64,000 nucleotides of DNA from Saprospiraceae bacterium (GTDB lineage: Bacteria > Bacteroidota > Bacteroidia > Chitinophagales > Saprospiraceae): positions 124,001-188,000 of the forward strand of contig JADJLN010000008.1 in the NCBI GenBank assembly GCA_016710115.1, in the 5' to 3' direction. Below, piece by piece: positions 29,380-39,726 of the stretch. Position 1 is the stretch's first letter. Every line of letters starts with the position of its first letter. Below the pieces are notes generated by a model. It was not told the DNA's origin. It saw only the letters and a list, made by a program, of their open reading frames with translations, and ran no database searches. A program made the position numbers and the translations under genes.

Positions 29380-30216
29380 ATGTCGTGGATTAATGTGACC
29401 ATACATGTCGCTCCGGAACAAAGGGAGATCGCACTGGCCTTCCTGGCCGAGTATCCCTTCAATGCTTTTGAAGAAACAGAATCCGGCTTGCAGGCCTATA
29501 TCGAAGAAACGGACTGGAGTGATGCTCTCCAGGAAGAACTCCGGTCCTTGAATGGGTTGCACTGGACTTCATTTACCAGTGAACCAATGGCAGATCAAAA
29601 CTGGAATACCCTTTGGGAATCCAATTTCGATCCTGTCGATCTGTCACCATACTGCGTGATCAGGGCTGTGTTCCATGCCCCCAGACCGGACGTCCAGTAT
29701 GATCTGGTTATCCAGCCCGAGCGCGCTTTTGGCACGGGACATCATGCCACCACCCGCATGATGCTCCAGGGAATGCAAACTCTGTCTCTGGATGGAAAAA
29801 AGGTGCTTGATTTTGGGGCTGGAACTGCTGTCCTTGGCATATTGGCGGCAAAATCAGGAGCTGTCCGGGTGGATGCAGTTGAAATTGAAGGCCCTGCATG
29901 CATCAGTGCTCGAAGCAATGTGATCCGGAACTGCGTATCGCCACAGGTCAACATCCTGGAAGGTGGTGCTGAAGTGATCCCTGATGAACAGTATCACCTG
30001 ATCCTGGCGAATATTAACCGGAATGTATTGCTCGATTGTATTCCGTCGTTACAGAACCATCTATTACCGGAAGGAATGATCGGGATCAGTGGATTCCTTC
30101 CACAGGATGTAGCTATTCTGGCAGAGTGCATTGAGCCACTCGGGTGGCAATTGATCGATTCGCGTATGGACACAAATTGGGTGTCGCAATGGTGGAAAAA
30201 ACCGAAACTGGTATGA
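29380..30216 (+). CDS. prmA: Ribosomal protein L11 methyltransferase
   Basis: PrmA methylates L11 using S-adenosylmethionine. The N-terminal substrate domain is of the short Bacteroidota type. The Rossmann part carries AFGTGHHATTRMML, VLDFGAGTAVLGILAAK (SAM motif I) and LANINRNVLLD (motif IV). Length 278 residues. The last base of its ATGA stop region overlaps the start of the giant gene (ATG at 30213), so the two are coupled. Confidence 0.9.
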   Translation: MSWINVTIHVAPEQREIALAFLAEYPFNAFEETESGLQAYIEETDWSDALQEELRSLNGLHWTSFTSEPMADQNWNTLWESNFDPVDLSPYCVIRAVFHAPRPDVQYDLVIQPERAFGTGHHATTRMMLQGMQTLSLDGKKVLDFGAGTAVLGILAAKSGAVRVDAVEIEGPACISARSNVIRNCVSPQVNILEGGAEVIPDEQYHLILANINRNVLLDCIPSLQNHLLPEGMIGISGFLPQDVAILAECIEPLGWQLIDSRMDTNWVSQWWKKPKLV

Positions 30217-33200
30217 TGAGAAGTGTTTATTCAGTGTTGATCGGCCTGATGCTCGTGCTGAGTCCGGTGTTGTTGTTCAGCCAGGAGACTTCCTTTTCTG
30301 ATGATCCTACCCGCTTTGTCGGTGAACTGGATGAATTTCTCAAGCAGGCTGATCGAAAGGAACTGAAAGACCTGTTCAAGGAATTTGAGAAACGGGCAAA
30401 AAGTGGCGTAATCACACCTGAATTGATGGTTCTGATTCACGGTCATGGTGTCCAGATGAGAAATATCGGCATGACACCAAGCCCGTATTTTGAAGAATAC
30501 CTGTTGGCTCTGGATGCCATGTTCAAGGCCGGTATCCGAGAGACAAGGATGAAGGAATGGATGACGGTGTATGCGGAGGAGTTGAACGCCATTGAAAAAC
30601 GGAAATTCAAACCGGTGCAGAACTTCCTTGAATTTTCTCAATATTTCTTTACTCAGAATGCACTGCGTTATTCCAAATCGGGTATTACCTGGCTGGTTGA
30701 TCCGAAAAAAGGAAGTTTCGGGCGGGATACCGTGGGACTGGTTCTCGGATTTGAAGAATCAGGCGATCTGGTGGCTACACGAAAGGAAGATTCTATTGTG
30801 ATCCGACAAACGACCGGTCGGTATTATCCGGCAACCAATACGTGGATCGGCCAGGGGGGGCTGGTGACCTGGGAGCGGTTTGATCAGCCGGAAATTCAAT
30901 GTGCGCTCAGTGCCTATTTCATTGATTTTACCCAGGGCGTATATACCGTAGAAGAAGCTGAACTGACCTACCCGCTATTGTTTGGTACACGCAAGATCCG
31001 TGGCCGGTTTAATGACAAACTGGTCGTCAGGAATGCCGCAGTGGAAGGCTCTTACCCTAAATTCGAATCGTACGATAAGGTCGTCGAGATCCCGGATATT
31101 GGTGGTGGGGTGCGATTCAAAGGGGGATTTCGATTGGAAGGAACGTCGATTTACGGATTTGCCGGAGAAGAGAAAGCACTGATCACCCTGGCTTCACCCG
31201 ATGGCCGACTCCGGTTCAAGGCGACGGCAGAGGTATTTACATTGAAACGGGAAGAGCTGGTTTCCGGCAGCCGAGTGGAAACCACCCTGTACTTTGGCCT
31301 GGATAGCTTTTTCCACCAATCAGTTGATTTTCGATATGAAATTGATCGCCGGATCATGCGATTAAGCCGGGCAAACAGGGCCAGTGACCAGGCCCCGTTC
31401 TATTCGTCGATGCACGGTTTTGATTTTGCCGTTGACCAGATCAACTGGTACCTCGATCGGGATACGATCAAATTGGGTGAACGCAGTGTCGGTTTTACAA
31501 AGGGTCGGGATGAAATGTCGGTGATCTCTGAGGATTTTTTGATGAGAGCGACTTTCGAAAGATCCAGAATGTGGCCAATATCAATCCCCTGAATGTTTTC
31601 CACAACTATATGACTGAAATGGGGGAATACCTTTCAGGCCGCAGATCTTGCCCGACTGATCAATGCCGATTTTACTGTTGAGAACATTCAGACACTGCTT
31701 TTGATCTGGTTCAACGAGGCTTTGTTTTCTATAATGTGGAGTCGGGAGAAGTCGAGATCAAACCGAAATTGAGCCACTATGTGATGGCCTCCAGGAACAA
31801 AGAGGATTATGATTTCTTAAATGTCATTTCGACTACCCGGGATGACAATGGCGTCTTTTCACTGAAAGATTCCATAATGACCGTCAACGGTGTACCGCAT
31901 GTTCAGTTTTCGAGACCTCAACGAGTCGCCGTCATACCGTACAACGAACGGATACGCATTGGTCGGAACAGAAATATGACATTCAGTGGCAAACTGTTTG
32001 CCGGGTCAACCGTGATCCAGGGCAAGGAGATGTCATTTGACTACCCCTTGTTTGGTATCCAGATAGATTCAATCAAAACCTTTGATCTGTACATTCCTAC
32101 TGGAAAGGTCGATCCGGATGGGCAGGAAGTTTCCCTCGCCATCGGTTCCCGGATCGAGAATTTTTCCGGTTACCTTCAGATCGACGCCCCTCAGAATAAA
32201 GCCGGTATTGCAGATATTCCGTTGTTTCCGGCGATCCAGAGTAAGGAACATGCCTATGTGTACTACGATGCCCCGGATATCCAGCAAGGGGTGTACCTCC
32301 GGGATTCCTTCTATTTTCAAATGGACCGATTCACGTTTAACAGTCTGGACCGGTTCATTGGAGAAGACCTGGCCTTCCGTGGGCGACTGGTCTCCGACAG
32401 TATCTTTCCAGTGATCGAAGAAACGGCTGTTCTCATGCCCGACAGTTCACTAGGGTTTATCACACAGAGTCCGGATGATGGATGGGGAACCTACGTCGAT
32501 CGTGGCCGGTATACTGGCGAACTCAGCCTGAGTAATCAGGGGTTACTCGGCAAGGGATTGATCCAATATCTGCGAGCCCGGGCCTTTTCTGAGGATGTGG
32601 TGTTCAAGCCCAAACAGATGATCGGTTCTGCGCGGCAGTTTGACATCAGTGAAGACCGCCAGGGACCGATTTTCATGCCCAAGGTGGAGGGCAGCAATGT
32701 TCTGATCAACTGGCTTCCCTACCGGGATAGTATGTATGTGACGACGCAGGATAAAGCATTCGATTTTTATGAGGGTGCAACGCATACCCTTGCCGGTACG
32801 CTGATCCTCACCCCGGATGGTCTTCGTGGACGGGGCACCTTTGATTGGGAAAAGGGATACATGGACTCCAAACTGTTTGCCTTTGGTGCCCACGATGTCA
32901 ATGCTGATACATTGGATCTGAAAATCCGCGCATTAGGAGCAGATGACCTGGCCTTCGATACCCGGAATATCAACGGCAATGCAGACTTTGATATTCAGCA
33001 AGGGAAATTCAGAGCCAATTCAGAAGAACTCAATACGGTCATGCCCTACAATAAGTATCAAACCTCGATGAACGAGTTTGAGTGGGACATGAAGGCAGAA
33101 ACGATCACATTTAAAACGGATCCGGGGAAAATGGCCGACTTCCTGTGCATCGATCCGGTTCAGGATTCTCTGACGTTCAAGGGAAAGACAGCATTTTACA

Positions 33201-34720
33201 ATCTGCGTTCCAATTTGCTTCAAATCGGTGGCGTTCCGAATATCTTTTCGGCTGATGCATGGATCTACCCTGACAGTGGATTGGTGGAAGTGAAGCCGGG
33301 TGGGGTGATCACGACCCTGGAAAATGCGCGTATCGTTGCCGATACGTCCAATAAATACCATGTGATCAACCGAGCGACAATCGATATCAAAGGCAAGCGG
33401 CATTATGAAGGTTCTGGCTTCTACGAGTATAATGTGGGGCCACATAAACAGGAGATCGCCTTCGAACGCATTACGGGTTATCCGGTTAAAAAGGGCCAAT
33501 TCTCAGAGAAAAAATCGATCACCCGTGCAGAAGGGGACATCACGGACAGTCTCAATTTCTACATCGATACCAAGACCCGATTCATGGGCACCATCATCCT
33601 CGAAGCGGATGCGCCCGAGCTCACCTTTCAGGGATATGCATTCCTGGAGGCAGATAAACTGAATCGAAAAAACTGGTTCTCTATCAACAGCAAAGGGGAT
33701 AAGAACAATCTCTTGATCGCTTATGACAATCCGCGGGATCTGAATGGGGAGATTTGTCACACCGGTTTTTTCATCAATCGGGCTACATCGTATTTATATC
33801 CCTCCATTATGTCCATGCTCTTTTTGCGGAAGGACCGACCTATTCTTGAAACCAGTGGCTACTTCAGATATGATAAGGCTGGCGATACCTTCTATTTCGG
33901 TGACTCTTCCAAGGTGATGAATGTGGGGCGTAGGGGCAATCTGATGGTCTTCAATAATAAAACGGCTGCAGTCAATGGTGAAGGCAAATTGACCTTTGGC
34001 TCAGGATTGGATATGGTGAAGATTGAAGCTGCCGGCACCCTGGCATCTATATTCAATGTACCCGACAGTCTTGCTTATGGTGAAACAGGGCCTCCGAAGA
34101 CATTTCTGGAAGCCATGATCGGTCTGCAAATGATCATACCGGCGAATCTGATGAAGGTAATGGTCAAGGATCTGACTGCATCGTTTGACGCCAATTATAT
34201 TGATTATGTGTCCGATCCGTTTTATGAAAAGGGTCTTGCCGAGTTTATTCCAGATGATGCACAGTATTTTGAAGTCACCAATATCATGCGAACAAGGGCA
34301 CTTGATCTGCCAGAATCGTTTGATAAACACACGTTTTTCCTGCCCAAAGTCAATTTGAAATGGGATTCCGAATTACAATCCTTTGTCAGCAGTGGAGACA
34401 AACTGGGGATGGCCAGCATTCAAGGTGAAATGCTGAATCGTTATCTCTCAGGAAATTTGGAAATCCGGATGCCTTCCAATGGGGATGATCGATTATATCT
34501 CTATCTGAAGTCATCAGCCAACTTTTTCTATTTCTTCGGCTATCGGGAAGGAATCCTGAGCATTGCATCCAACAATCCAGAGTTTCAGGATGCTGCCGCC
34601 GGATTGAAAGCGAAGGAACTGGTCCTGGAGCCTGAAAAGGACAAGATCTATGAAATCCAGTTCGTCGACACAGACACGGCAGAACGATGGCTGAGACGAA
34701 TTCAAGATGCAAACAAGTAA
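30213..34720 (+). CDS. Giant exported protein of unknown function (frameshifted)
   Basis: About 1500 residues with a Sec signal (about 1-24, VLLFSQ). I recognise no catalytic domain. Residues of about 25-190 look helical; the remainder is almost entirely beta, with repeating blocks in which a property or structure is described by alternating charged and aromatic strands (for example RGTFDWEKGYMDSKLFAFG, IDIKGKRHYEGSGFYEYNVG). No transmembrane helix, sorting domain or lipobox is visible. Three breaks (T6 at 31535-31540, T3 at 31632-31634, a T run near 31700) are each repaired by one added T, giving continuous NVESGEVEIKPKLSHYV. The start overlaps prmA by 4 bp. Its translational link to prmA says nothing clear about function. 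Confidence 0.75.
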
Positions 34721-34929
34721 TCCGTTCAGTAAGTATTGCTTGAATTTACAACCTTTTACTAGTTGATTATGAGTCATTTCAATATCAATATTGTCTTGAT
34801 ATAGGAATTCATTCCATAAGGCCCACTTTTTCTATTACAATTTATTTTTATAACATTTTTTCAGATTTGAAGAACATTGGCATAATTTCTGAAATATGTT
34901 AAATGCGTTTGTAGTAGTTTACCTTAAGG

Positions 34930-34960
34930 GAGCGTTCGTTACCGGACGCTCTTTTTTTTT
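34930..34960 (+). terminator. Intrinsic terminator upstream of yidC
   Basis: The 9-bp stem GAGCGTTCG/CGGACGCTC (one G-T pair) with loop TTAC is followed by nine T. It lies 210 bp after the giant gene's stop. Confidence 0.8.
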
Positions 34961-35105
34961 GTGCACACCATATAAGCGCAGATGTCCAGCATGCCAATTC
35001 AACCATGCCCGTATAGCATACAAGAATCCGGATGGAGTTTCCATCTCATCGTCGGATAATCCACCAGATCTATCGAAAGAGACTTCTGCCCATGGTACAA
35101 AATGC

Positions 35106-35113
35106 TACCTTTG
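35106..35113 (+). promoter_or_regulatory. -7 box for yidC
   Basis: TACCTTTG matches TAnnTTTG, 33 bp before the yidC ATG at 35147. Confidence 0.45.
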
Positions 35114-35146
35114 TCGGGCTTTTTTTACTCTCTTCGACACGTAGGA

Positions 35147-37021
35147 ATGGATCGCAATACCTGGAATTCGATAATCGGTTTTTCACTGATCTTCATCATC
35201 ATCTTTGTTTGGGCCAAGTTGAATGCTCCCGATGAATCAGTGATTCAGCAACAAAAGGCTGTTCAAGACAGCCTGGCACAAATTGAACAGACAGCATCCG
35301 AACCCATCTCCGCTTCTCCTGATTCCACGACAGGAAAGGAACTTCTTCCAGCCGTCCTCGATTCGACGGGCATTGCTGCACGTCAGGGAGAATATGGTGA
35401 TTTCACTATGGCCTCCATTGGCGAGGAAAAGGAGTATACGCTGGAAAACCCGGACATGGTGATCACCTTCTCCAACCGAGGTGGCCGAATCACCGGCGTC
35501 GTCCTGAAAGAGTTTAAAAAAGTCTTCCATTTTGAAGGCCAGGACAGAGATTCAATGGCCATCGTGGAATTGCTGGAAGATACCCGGAATCGGTTTGACT
35601 ATTTGCTGGAAATCCAGGGAAAACAGATCCTGTCCGGAGATCTGATCTTTCAGACACAGACTTCCGGTAAGGAGATCCTGTTCCTCCTGGAGGGAAGTGC
35701 TGGCCAGTATCTCAAACAACGTTATCGGCTTCCAGAGAAAGGATATGCGTTGGACTATTCGGTTACCCAATCCGGTCTGCAGAAAGAGGGTAGCGGTCTT
35801 ACTCTGGAATGGAAGAACTTTCTGCAGAAACTGGAGAAGAACAGTGAATATGAAAAGATGTTCTCTACAGTTTATTTCAAGGAGAGTGACGGTTCTCCAG
35901 ACTATTGTTCCTGCCGTGCATCGGATGAAAAGGAGTTACTGAATCCTGTAAAATGGGTTTCCCATTCCAACCAGTTTTTCAATTCTACCCTGATCGCCGA
36001 TCAGGCTTTTGCTCGGGCTGATCTGAAAACCGTCGTTCGCGAAGAAAAAACGGACGAGCTGAAGCTGGCCTACTCCAAACTGACTTTTCCACAGCAAGCT
36101 GATGGAACTGAATATCGGATGAACTTCTATATCGGTCCAAATGACTACCAACAGTTGAGTGCCTTCAACGAGAATGTCGAAGATATCATTCCATTTGGCT
36201 GGAGTCTGTTTGGAACGGTCAACCGGTATGTGATCCGGCCTGTGTTTTCCTTCCTCAGTTCACTTATCTCGAACAAAGGACTGGTTATTCTCCTCCTCAC
36301 TCTTCTGGTCAAATTGGTCCTTTATCCCCTGACGTACAAGATGCTGGTCTCTCAGGCCAAAATGGGGGCTCTGAAGCCGAAGCTGGCCCATCTGAAGGAG
36401 AAATTCAAAGATGACGCCCAGCAGATTCAGATCGAGACGATGAAGATCTATCGAGAGTTCGGGGTTAATCCATTGGGTGGATGTTTGCCTATGGTGTTGC
36501 AAATGCCCATCTGGATCGCTTTGTACCGATTTTTTCCGGCGTCCATTGAGTTCCGGCAGGAACCCTTTCTGTGGGCAGATGACCTGTCCTCCTACGATGC
36601 GTTTATCCAATTAGGGAGCAATATCCCTTTGTATGGCGATCACGTGAGTCTGTTCACCTTGATCTGGGTCATCACCACGATCATGTATACGTATTATTCG
36701 ACCCGGGAGATGGATATGTCCATCAATCCGGCCATGAAATATGTGCAGTACTTCATGCCGATCATGTTCCTGTTCTGGTTCAACAATTATGCTTCCGGAC
36801 TTACGGCCTATATGTGTATCAGTAACATTTTCAACATTGGCCAAACCCTGATCACGAAGAACTATATCATCAACCACGAAAAGATCAGGGAGAAACTGGA
36901 AGAGAACGCCAAGAACCCGAAGAAAAAGAGTTCATTCCAGGCACGTCTTGAAACGGCATTGAAGGAACAGCAGAAAAACCAGCAATCCCGACAGGCCACG
37001 AAAAAGAGCCCGAAAAAATAA
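35147..37021 (+). CDS. yidC: Membrane protein insertase YidC
   Basis: YidC inserts and folds inner-membrane proteins, alone or with Sec. N-terminal membrane anchor IIGFSLIFIIIFVWAKL, a large periplasmic beta domain (about 40-350), then the conserved five-helix core beginning near ISNKGLVILLLTLLVKLVLYPL with the cytoplasmic coiled segment AKMGALKPKLAHLKEKF and GGCLPMVLQMPIWIALYRFF. The C-terminus is a basic tail (KKSSFQARLE ... KKSPKK) that may contact ribosomes. About 624 residues from the ATG at 35147; the frame is open 15 codons further but without a membrane start. Confidence 0.95.
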   Translation: MDRNTWNSIIGFSLIFIIIFVWAKLNAPDESVIQQQKAVQDSLAQIEQTASEPISASPDSTTGKELLPAVLDSTGIAARQGEYGDFTMASIGEEKEYTLENPDMVITFSNRGGRITGVVLKEFKKVFHFEGQDRDSMAIVELLEDTRNRFDYLLEIQGKQILSGDLIFQTQTSGKEILFLLEGSAGQYLKQRYRLPEKGYALDYSVTQSGLQKEGSGLTLEWKNFLQKLEKNSEYEKMFSTVYFKESDGSPDYCSCRASDEKELLNPVKWVSHSNQFFNSTLIADQAFARADLKTVVREEKTDELKLAYSKLTFPQQADGTEYRMNFYIGPNDYQQLSAFNENVEDIIPFGWSLFGTVNRYVIRPVFSFLSSLISNKGLVILLLTLLVKLVLYPLTYKMLVSQAKMGALKPKLAHLKEKFKDDAQQIQIETMKIYREFGVNPLGGCLPMVLQMPIWIALYRFFPASIEFRQEPFLWADDLSSYDAFIQLGSNIPLYGDHVSLFTLIWVITTIMYTYYSTREMDMSINPAMKYVQYFMPIMFLFWFNNYASGLTAYMCISNIFNIGQTLITKNYIINHEKIREKLEENAKNPKKKSSFQARLETALKEQQKNQQSRQATKKSPKK

Positions 37022-37059
37022 ACATCCACAGTCCCTACCCGGGCAAAGATGGTATAGAC

Positions 37060-38232
37060 ATGATCGACGACAGGTATGCCAAGCGCGGAGTCTCTTCTGG
37101 AAAAGAAGAGGTTCATGCTGCTATCCAGGGGCTCTCTCAAGGGCTTTTTCCCAAAGCGTTCTGCAAGATCCTTCCGGATGTTGCCGGTGGTAGTGAGGCT
37201 CATTGCAATATCATGCATGCCGATACTGCCGGCACGAAAACGAGTCTGGCCTATGTGTACTGGAAAGAAACCGGGGATTTATCCGTGTGGGATGGCATTG
37301 CCCAGGACGCTTTGGTCATGAATCTGGATGATATGGCCTGTGTCGGATGTACCACCGGGATCACCATCTCATCAACCATCGGCAGAAACAAACACCTCAT
37401 ACCCGGCGAAGTGATCAGTCGCATCATCCGCTGGTTGGAAGGATTTCGGGAAACGATGTCCGGTTATGGAGTCGAGCTTTATCCGGCCGGGGGCGAAACT
37501 GCTGATGTCGGTGACATCGTCCGCACGATGGATGTCGGCTACTGCACCTTTGCCCGATTAGCCAGAAAGGACCTTCTGGTTAATGATATTCGTCCGGGTC
37601 AGGTGATTATCGGGTTGGCATCTTATGGCCAGGCCACCTACGAAACGACATATAACAGCGGCATTGGCAGTAACGGACTGACATCAGCACGTCATGATGT
37701 GTTATCTGGAATGTATCGCGAAAAATACCCGGAATCCTTTGCCCCTGAAACAGATCCGGACGTTGTCTATTCAGGTCAACGGAAACTGACAGAACAGATC
37801 ACGATCGATGGGCAATCGTTCAGTGTGGGGCAGCTTTTACTTTCGCCAACCCGGACCTATCTACCGGTCATCAGTCATCTGCTGACTCATGCCCGGTCAG
37901 GTATTCACGGATTGATCCATGCGACTGGAGGTGGCCAAACCAAGGTCAGTAAATTTATCACGTCGGGGACTGTGGTGAAAAACAACCTGATGCCTGTACC
38001 TCCCGTCTTCCAGATGATCCGGAATGAAAGTGGCACGGACTGGAGAGAAATGTTTCAGGTGTTCAATATGGGGCAACGTCTGGAGATCTATGCTGATCCT
38101 TCAGCTGCAGATGAAATTCTGGCCATTGCACGGTCTTTTGGTATAGCGGCCCGGATCATTGGCGAGGTGATCCCTTCAGAGGTGATCGGTGTTGACATCC
38201 ATCATGAGGGTCAGATCTATCACTATCGTTGA
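37060..38232 (+). CDS. purM: Phosphoribosylformylglycinamidine cyclo-ligase (PurM, Bacteroidota type)
   Basis: AIR synthetase, the fifth step of de novo purine synthesis. At 390 residues it belongs to the longer Bacteroidota form with N-terminal DDRYAKRGVSSGKEEVHAAI. The motifs HADTAGTKTSLAYVYWKETGD, YPAGGETADVGD and HATGGGQTKVSKF mark the nucleotide and metal sites. It starts 39 bp after yidC and converges on purB, the eighth-step enzyme, 22 bp after its stop. Frame intact. Confidence 0.9.
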   Translation: MIDDRYAKRGVSSGKEEVHAAIQGLSQGLFPKAFCKILPDVAGGSEAHCNIMHADTAGTKTSLAYVYWKETGDLSVWDGIAQDALVMNLDDMACVGCTTGITISSTIGRNKHLIPGEVISRIIRWLEGFRETMSGYGVELYPAGGETADVGDIVRTMDVGYCTFARLARKDLLVNDIRPGQVIIGLASYGQATYETTYNSGIGSNGLTSARHDVLSGMYREKYPESFAPETDPDVVYSGQRKLTEQITIDGQSFSVGQLLLSPTRTYLPVISHLLTHARSGIHGLIHATGGGQTKVSKFITSGTVVKNNLMPVPPVFQMIRNESGTDWREMFQVFNMGQRLEIYADPSAADEILAIARSFGIAARIIGEVIPSEVIGVDIHHEGQIYHYR

Positions 38233-38253
38233 GCAAAATCCAGAAGACAGGAT

Positions 38254-39585
38254 TCAATCTTGAGGCATGACACCGGTATAGGTATCTGGCCGCAGGGCTT
38301 TCAATTCCATCCGGATTTCATCGGCAACATCTAACTGGTCAATAAACAGATGCAAGGATTCCCGGGTGATCTCCTGTTGACCACGGGTAAGATTTTTCAA
38401 GGCATCATACGGATTCGGATACCCTTCTCTTCGCAATACAGTCTGGATTGCCTCCGCCAGTACGGCCCATTGGCTGTCAAGATCCTGGAGAATCCTGTCT
38501 TTGTTGAGAATCAGTTTATCGAGCCCTTTCAGAAGTGAACTATAGGCAATCAAACTGTAGGCATAAGGCAATCCGACATTGCGCAATACCGTGCTGTCAG
38601 TCAGGTCGCGTTGCAATCGGGATACTGGCAATTTGGCGGCCAGAAATGAACTGATCGCATTGGCCATCCCCAGATTTCCCTCTGCATTTTCAAAGTCGAT
38701 CGGGTTGACCTTGTGTGGCATGGCGGAAGAACCCACTTCATCCTTTTTGACCTTCTGTTTGAAATAATCCATCGAAATATAACTCCAGATATCCCGGCAA
38801 AGATCGATCAGGATGGTGTTGATCCGTTCCAGTGACTGAAGATGGGCTGCGAGCATATCATAATGCTCGATCTGAGTTGTATACTGTGACCGGGTTAAAC
38901 CGAGTGAAGCGCAGAACTGATCTGCAAAGACCGGCCAATTAACATCAGGATAGGCAATCGCATGCGCATTGAAGTTGCCTGTTGCACCACCAAATTTAGC
39001 TGCGAATGGAACAGCTTTTAACATGGCCAGTTGTTTCTCCAGTCGTTCGACAAATACCCTGAACTCCTTTCCAAGTCGTGTAGGAGAGGCTGGCTGGCCA
39101 TGCGTACGTGCCAACATTGGTATTTCGAGCCATTCAGATGACAGGTCTGTCAATCGGTCGATCAGAGTCTGCAGTGATGGGATCAGATGGTCCTCGAACG
39201 CTTCACGCTGCGAAAGCGGGATAGCCGTATTGTTGATATCCTGAGAAGTCAGCCCGAAATGGATAAATTCCACAAAGGCCCCCAGGCCAGCAGCTGCAAA
39301 CTTTTCGCGTAGAAAATATTCGACTGCCTTGACATCGTGATTTGTTACAGATTCGATTTCCTTGATGCGTTGGGCATCCGTTTCTGTAAAATGAGTCCAA
39401 ATATCCGTTAATGGTTCCCACTCTTTGGGTTGTAAAGCCAGGATTCCATCCTTGCAGAGTTTCTGGAAATACGCGATCTCCACACGAACACGATATTGAA
39501 TCAGTGCATATTCAGAAAAATAGGCCTGAAGGGGGTTGGTCTTACTGGCGTATCGGCCATCAACGGGAGAGATCGCAGTCAACAT
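38254..39585 (-). CDS. purB: Adenylosuccinate lyase
   Basis: PurB cleaves SAICAR and adenylosuccinate in purine synthesis. The fumarase-superfamily signature GSSAMPHKVNPIDFENAEGN holds the catalytic serine loop near residue 280; the catalytic His is in LARTHGQPASPTRLGKE. The length (443) and N-terminus LTAISPVDGRYASKTNPL are standard for the PurB form with ordered loop. A near-consensus box (TACCTTTA, one mismatch) lies about 26 bp upstream. Frame intact. Confidence 0.95.
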   Translation of the reverse strand: MLTAISPVDGRYASKTNPLQAYFSEYALIQYRVRVEIAYFQKLCKDGILALQPKEWEPLTDIWTHFTETDAQRIKEIESVTNHDVKAVEYFLREKFAAAGLGAFVEFIHFGLTSQDINNTAIPLSQREAFEDHLIPSLQTLIDRLTDLSSEWLEIPMLARTHGQPASPTRLGKEFRVFVERLEKQLAMLKAVPFAAKFGGATGNFNAHAIAYPDVNWPVFADQFCASLGLTRSQYTTQIEHYDMLAAHLQSLERINTILIDLCRDIWSYISMDYFKQKVKKDEVGSSAMPHKVNPIDFENAEGNLGMANAISSFLAAKLPVSRLQRDLTDSTVLRNVGLPYAYSLIAYSSLLKGLDKLILNKDRILQDLDSQWAVLAEAIQTVLRREGYPNPYDALKNLTRGQQEITRESLHLFIDQLDVADEIRMELKALRPDTYTGVMPQD

Positions 39586-39670
39586 GATGATTTACTAGTT
39601 ATCCGATGTAAAGGTACGGCGGGGAAGGGGAGGAGGAGATGATTGTAACATGGATTCTAACGGAAGGGAC

Positions 39671-39700
39671 AAAAAAACCCTCCGGGAAATCCCGGAGGGT
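39671..39700 (-). terminator. Intrinsic terminator of groESL
   Basis: The perfect 10-bp stem ACCCTCCGGG/CCCGGAGGGT with a 4-base loop is followed on the minus strand by seven T. It lies 27 bp after the groEL stop and can also end transcription coming from the purB side only poorly, having no T run on that strand. Confidence 0.85.
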
Positions 39701-39726
39701 CTGATTCATCTTCCTGAAGAACGGGA

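Larger units (their letters stand above)
34721..35146. other. AT-rich intergenic region before yidC
   Basis: The longest gene-free stretch in the window. Bases 34740-34910 are strongly AT-rich and hold a weak hairpin (TATCAA/TTGATA near 34783-34801). A strong intrinsic terminator stands alone at 34930-34960, and a promoter box for yidC at 35106. No open frame here has similarity I can recognise. A small RNA ending at the terminator, or a long 3' untranslated region of the giant gene, would both fit. Confidence 0.5.
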
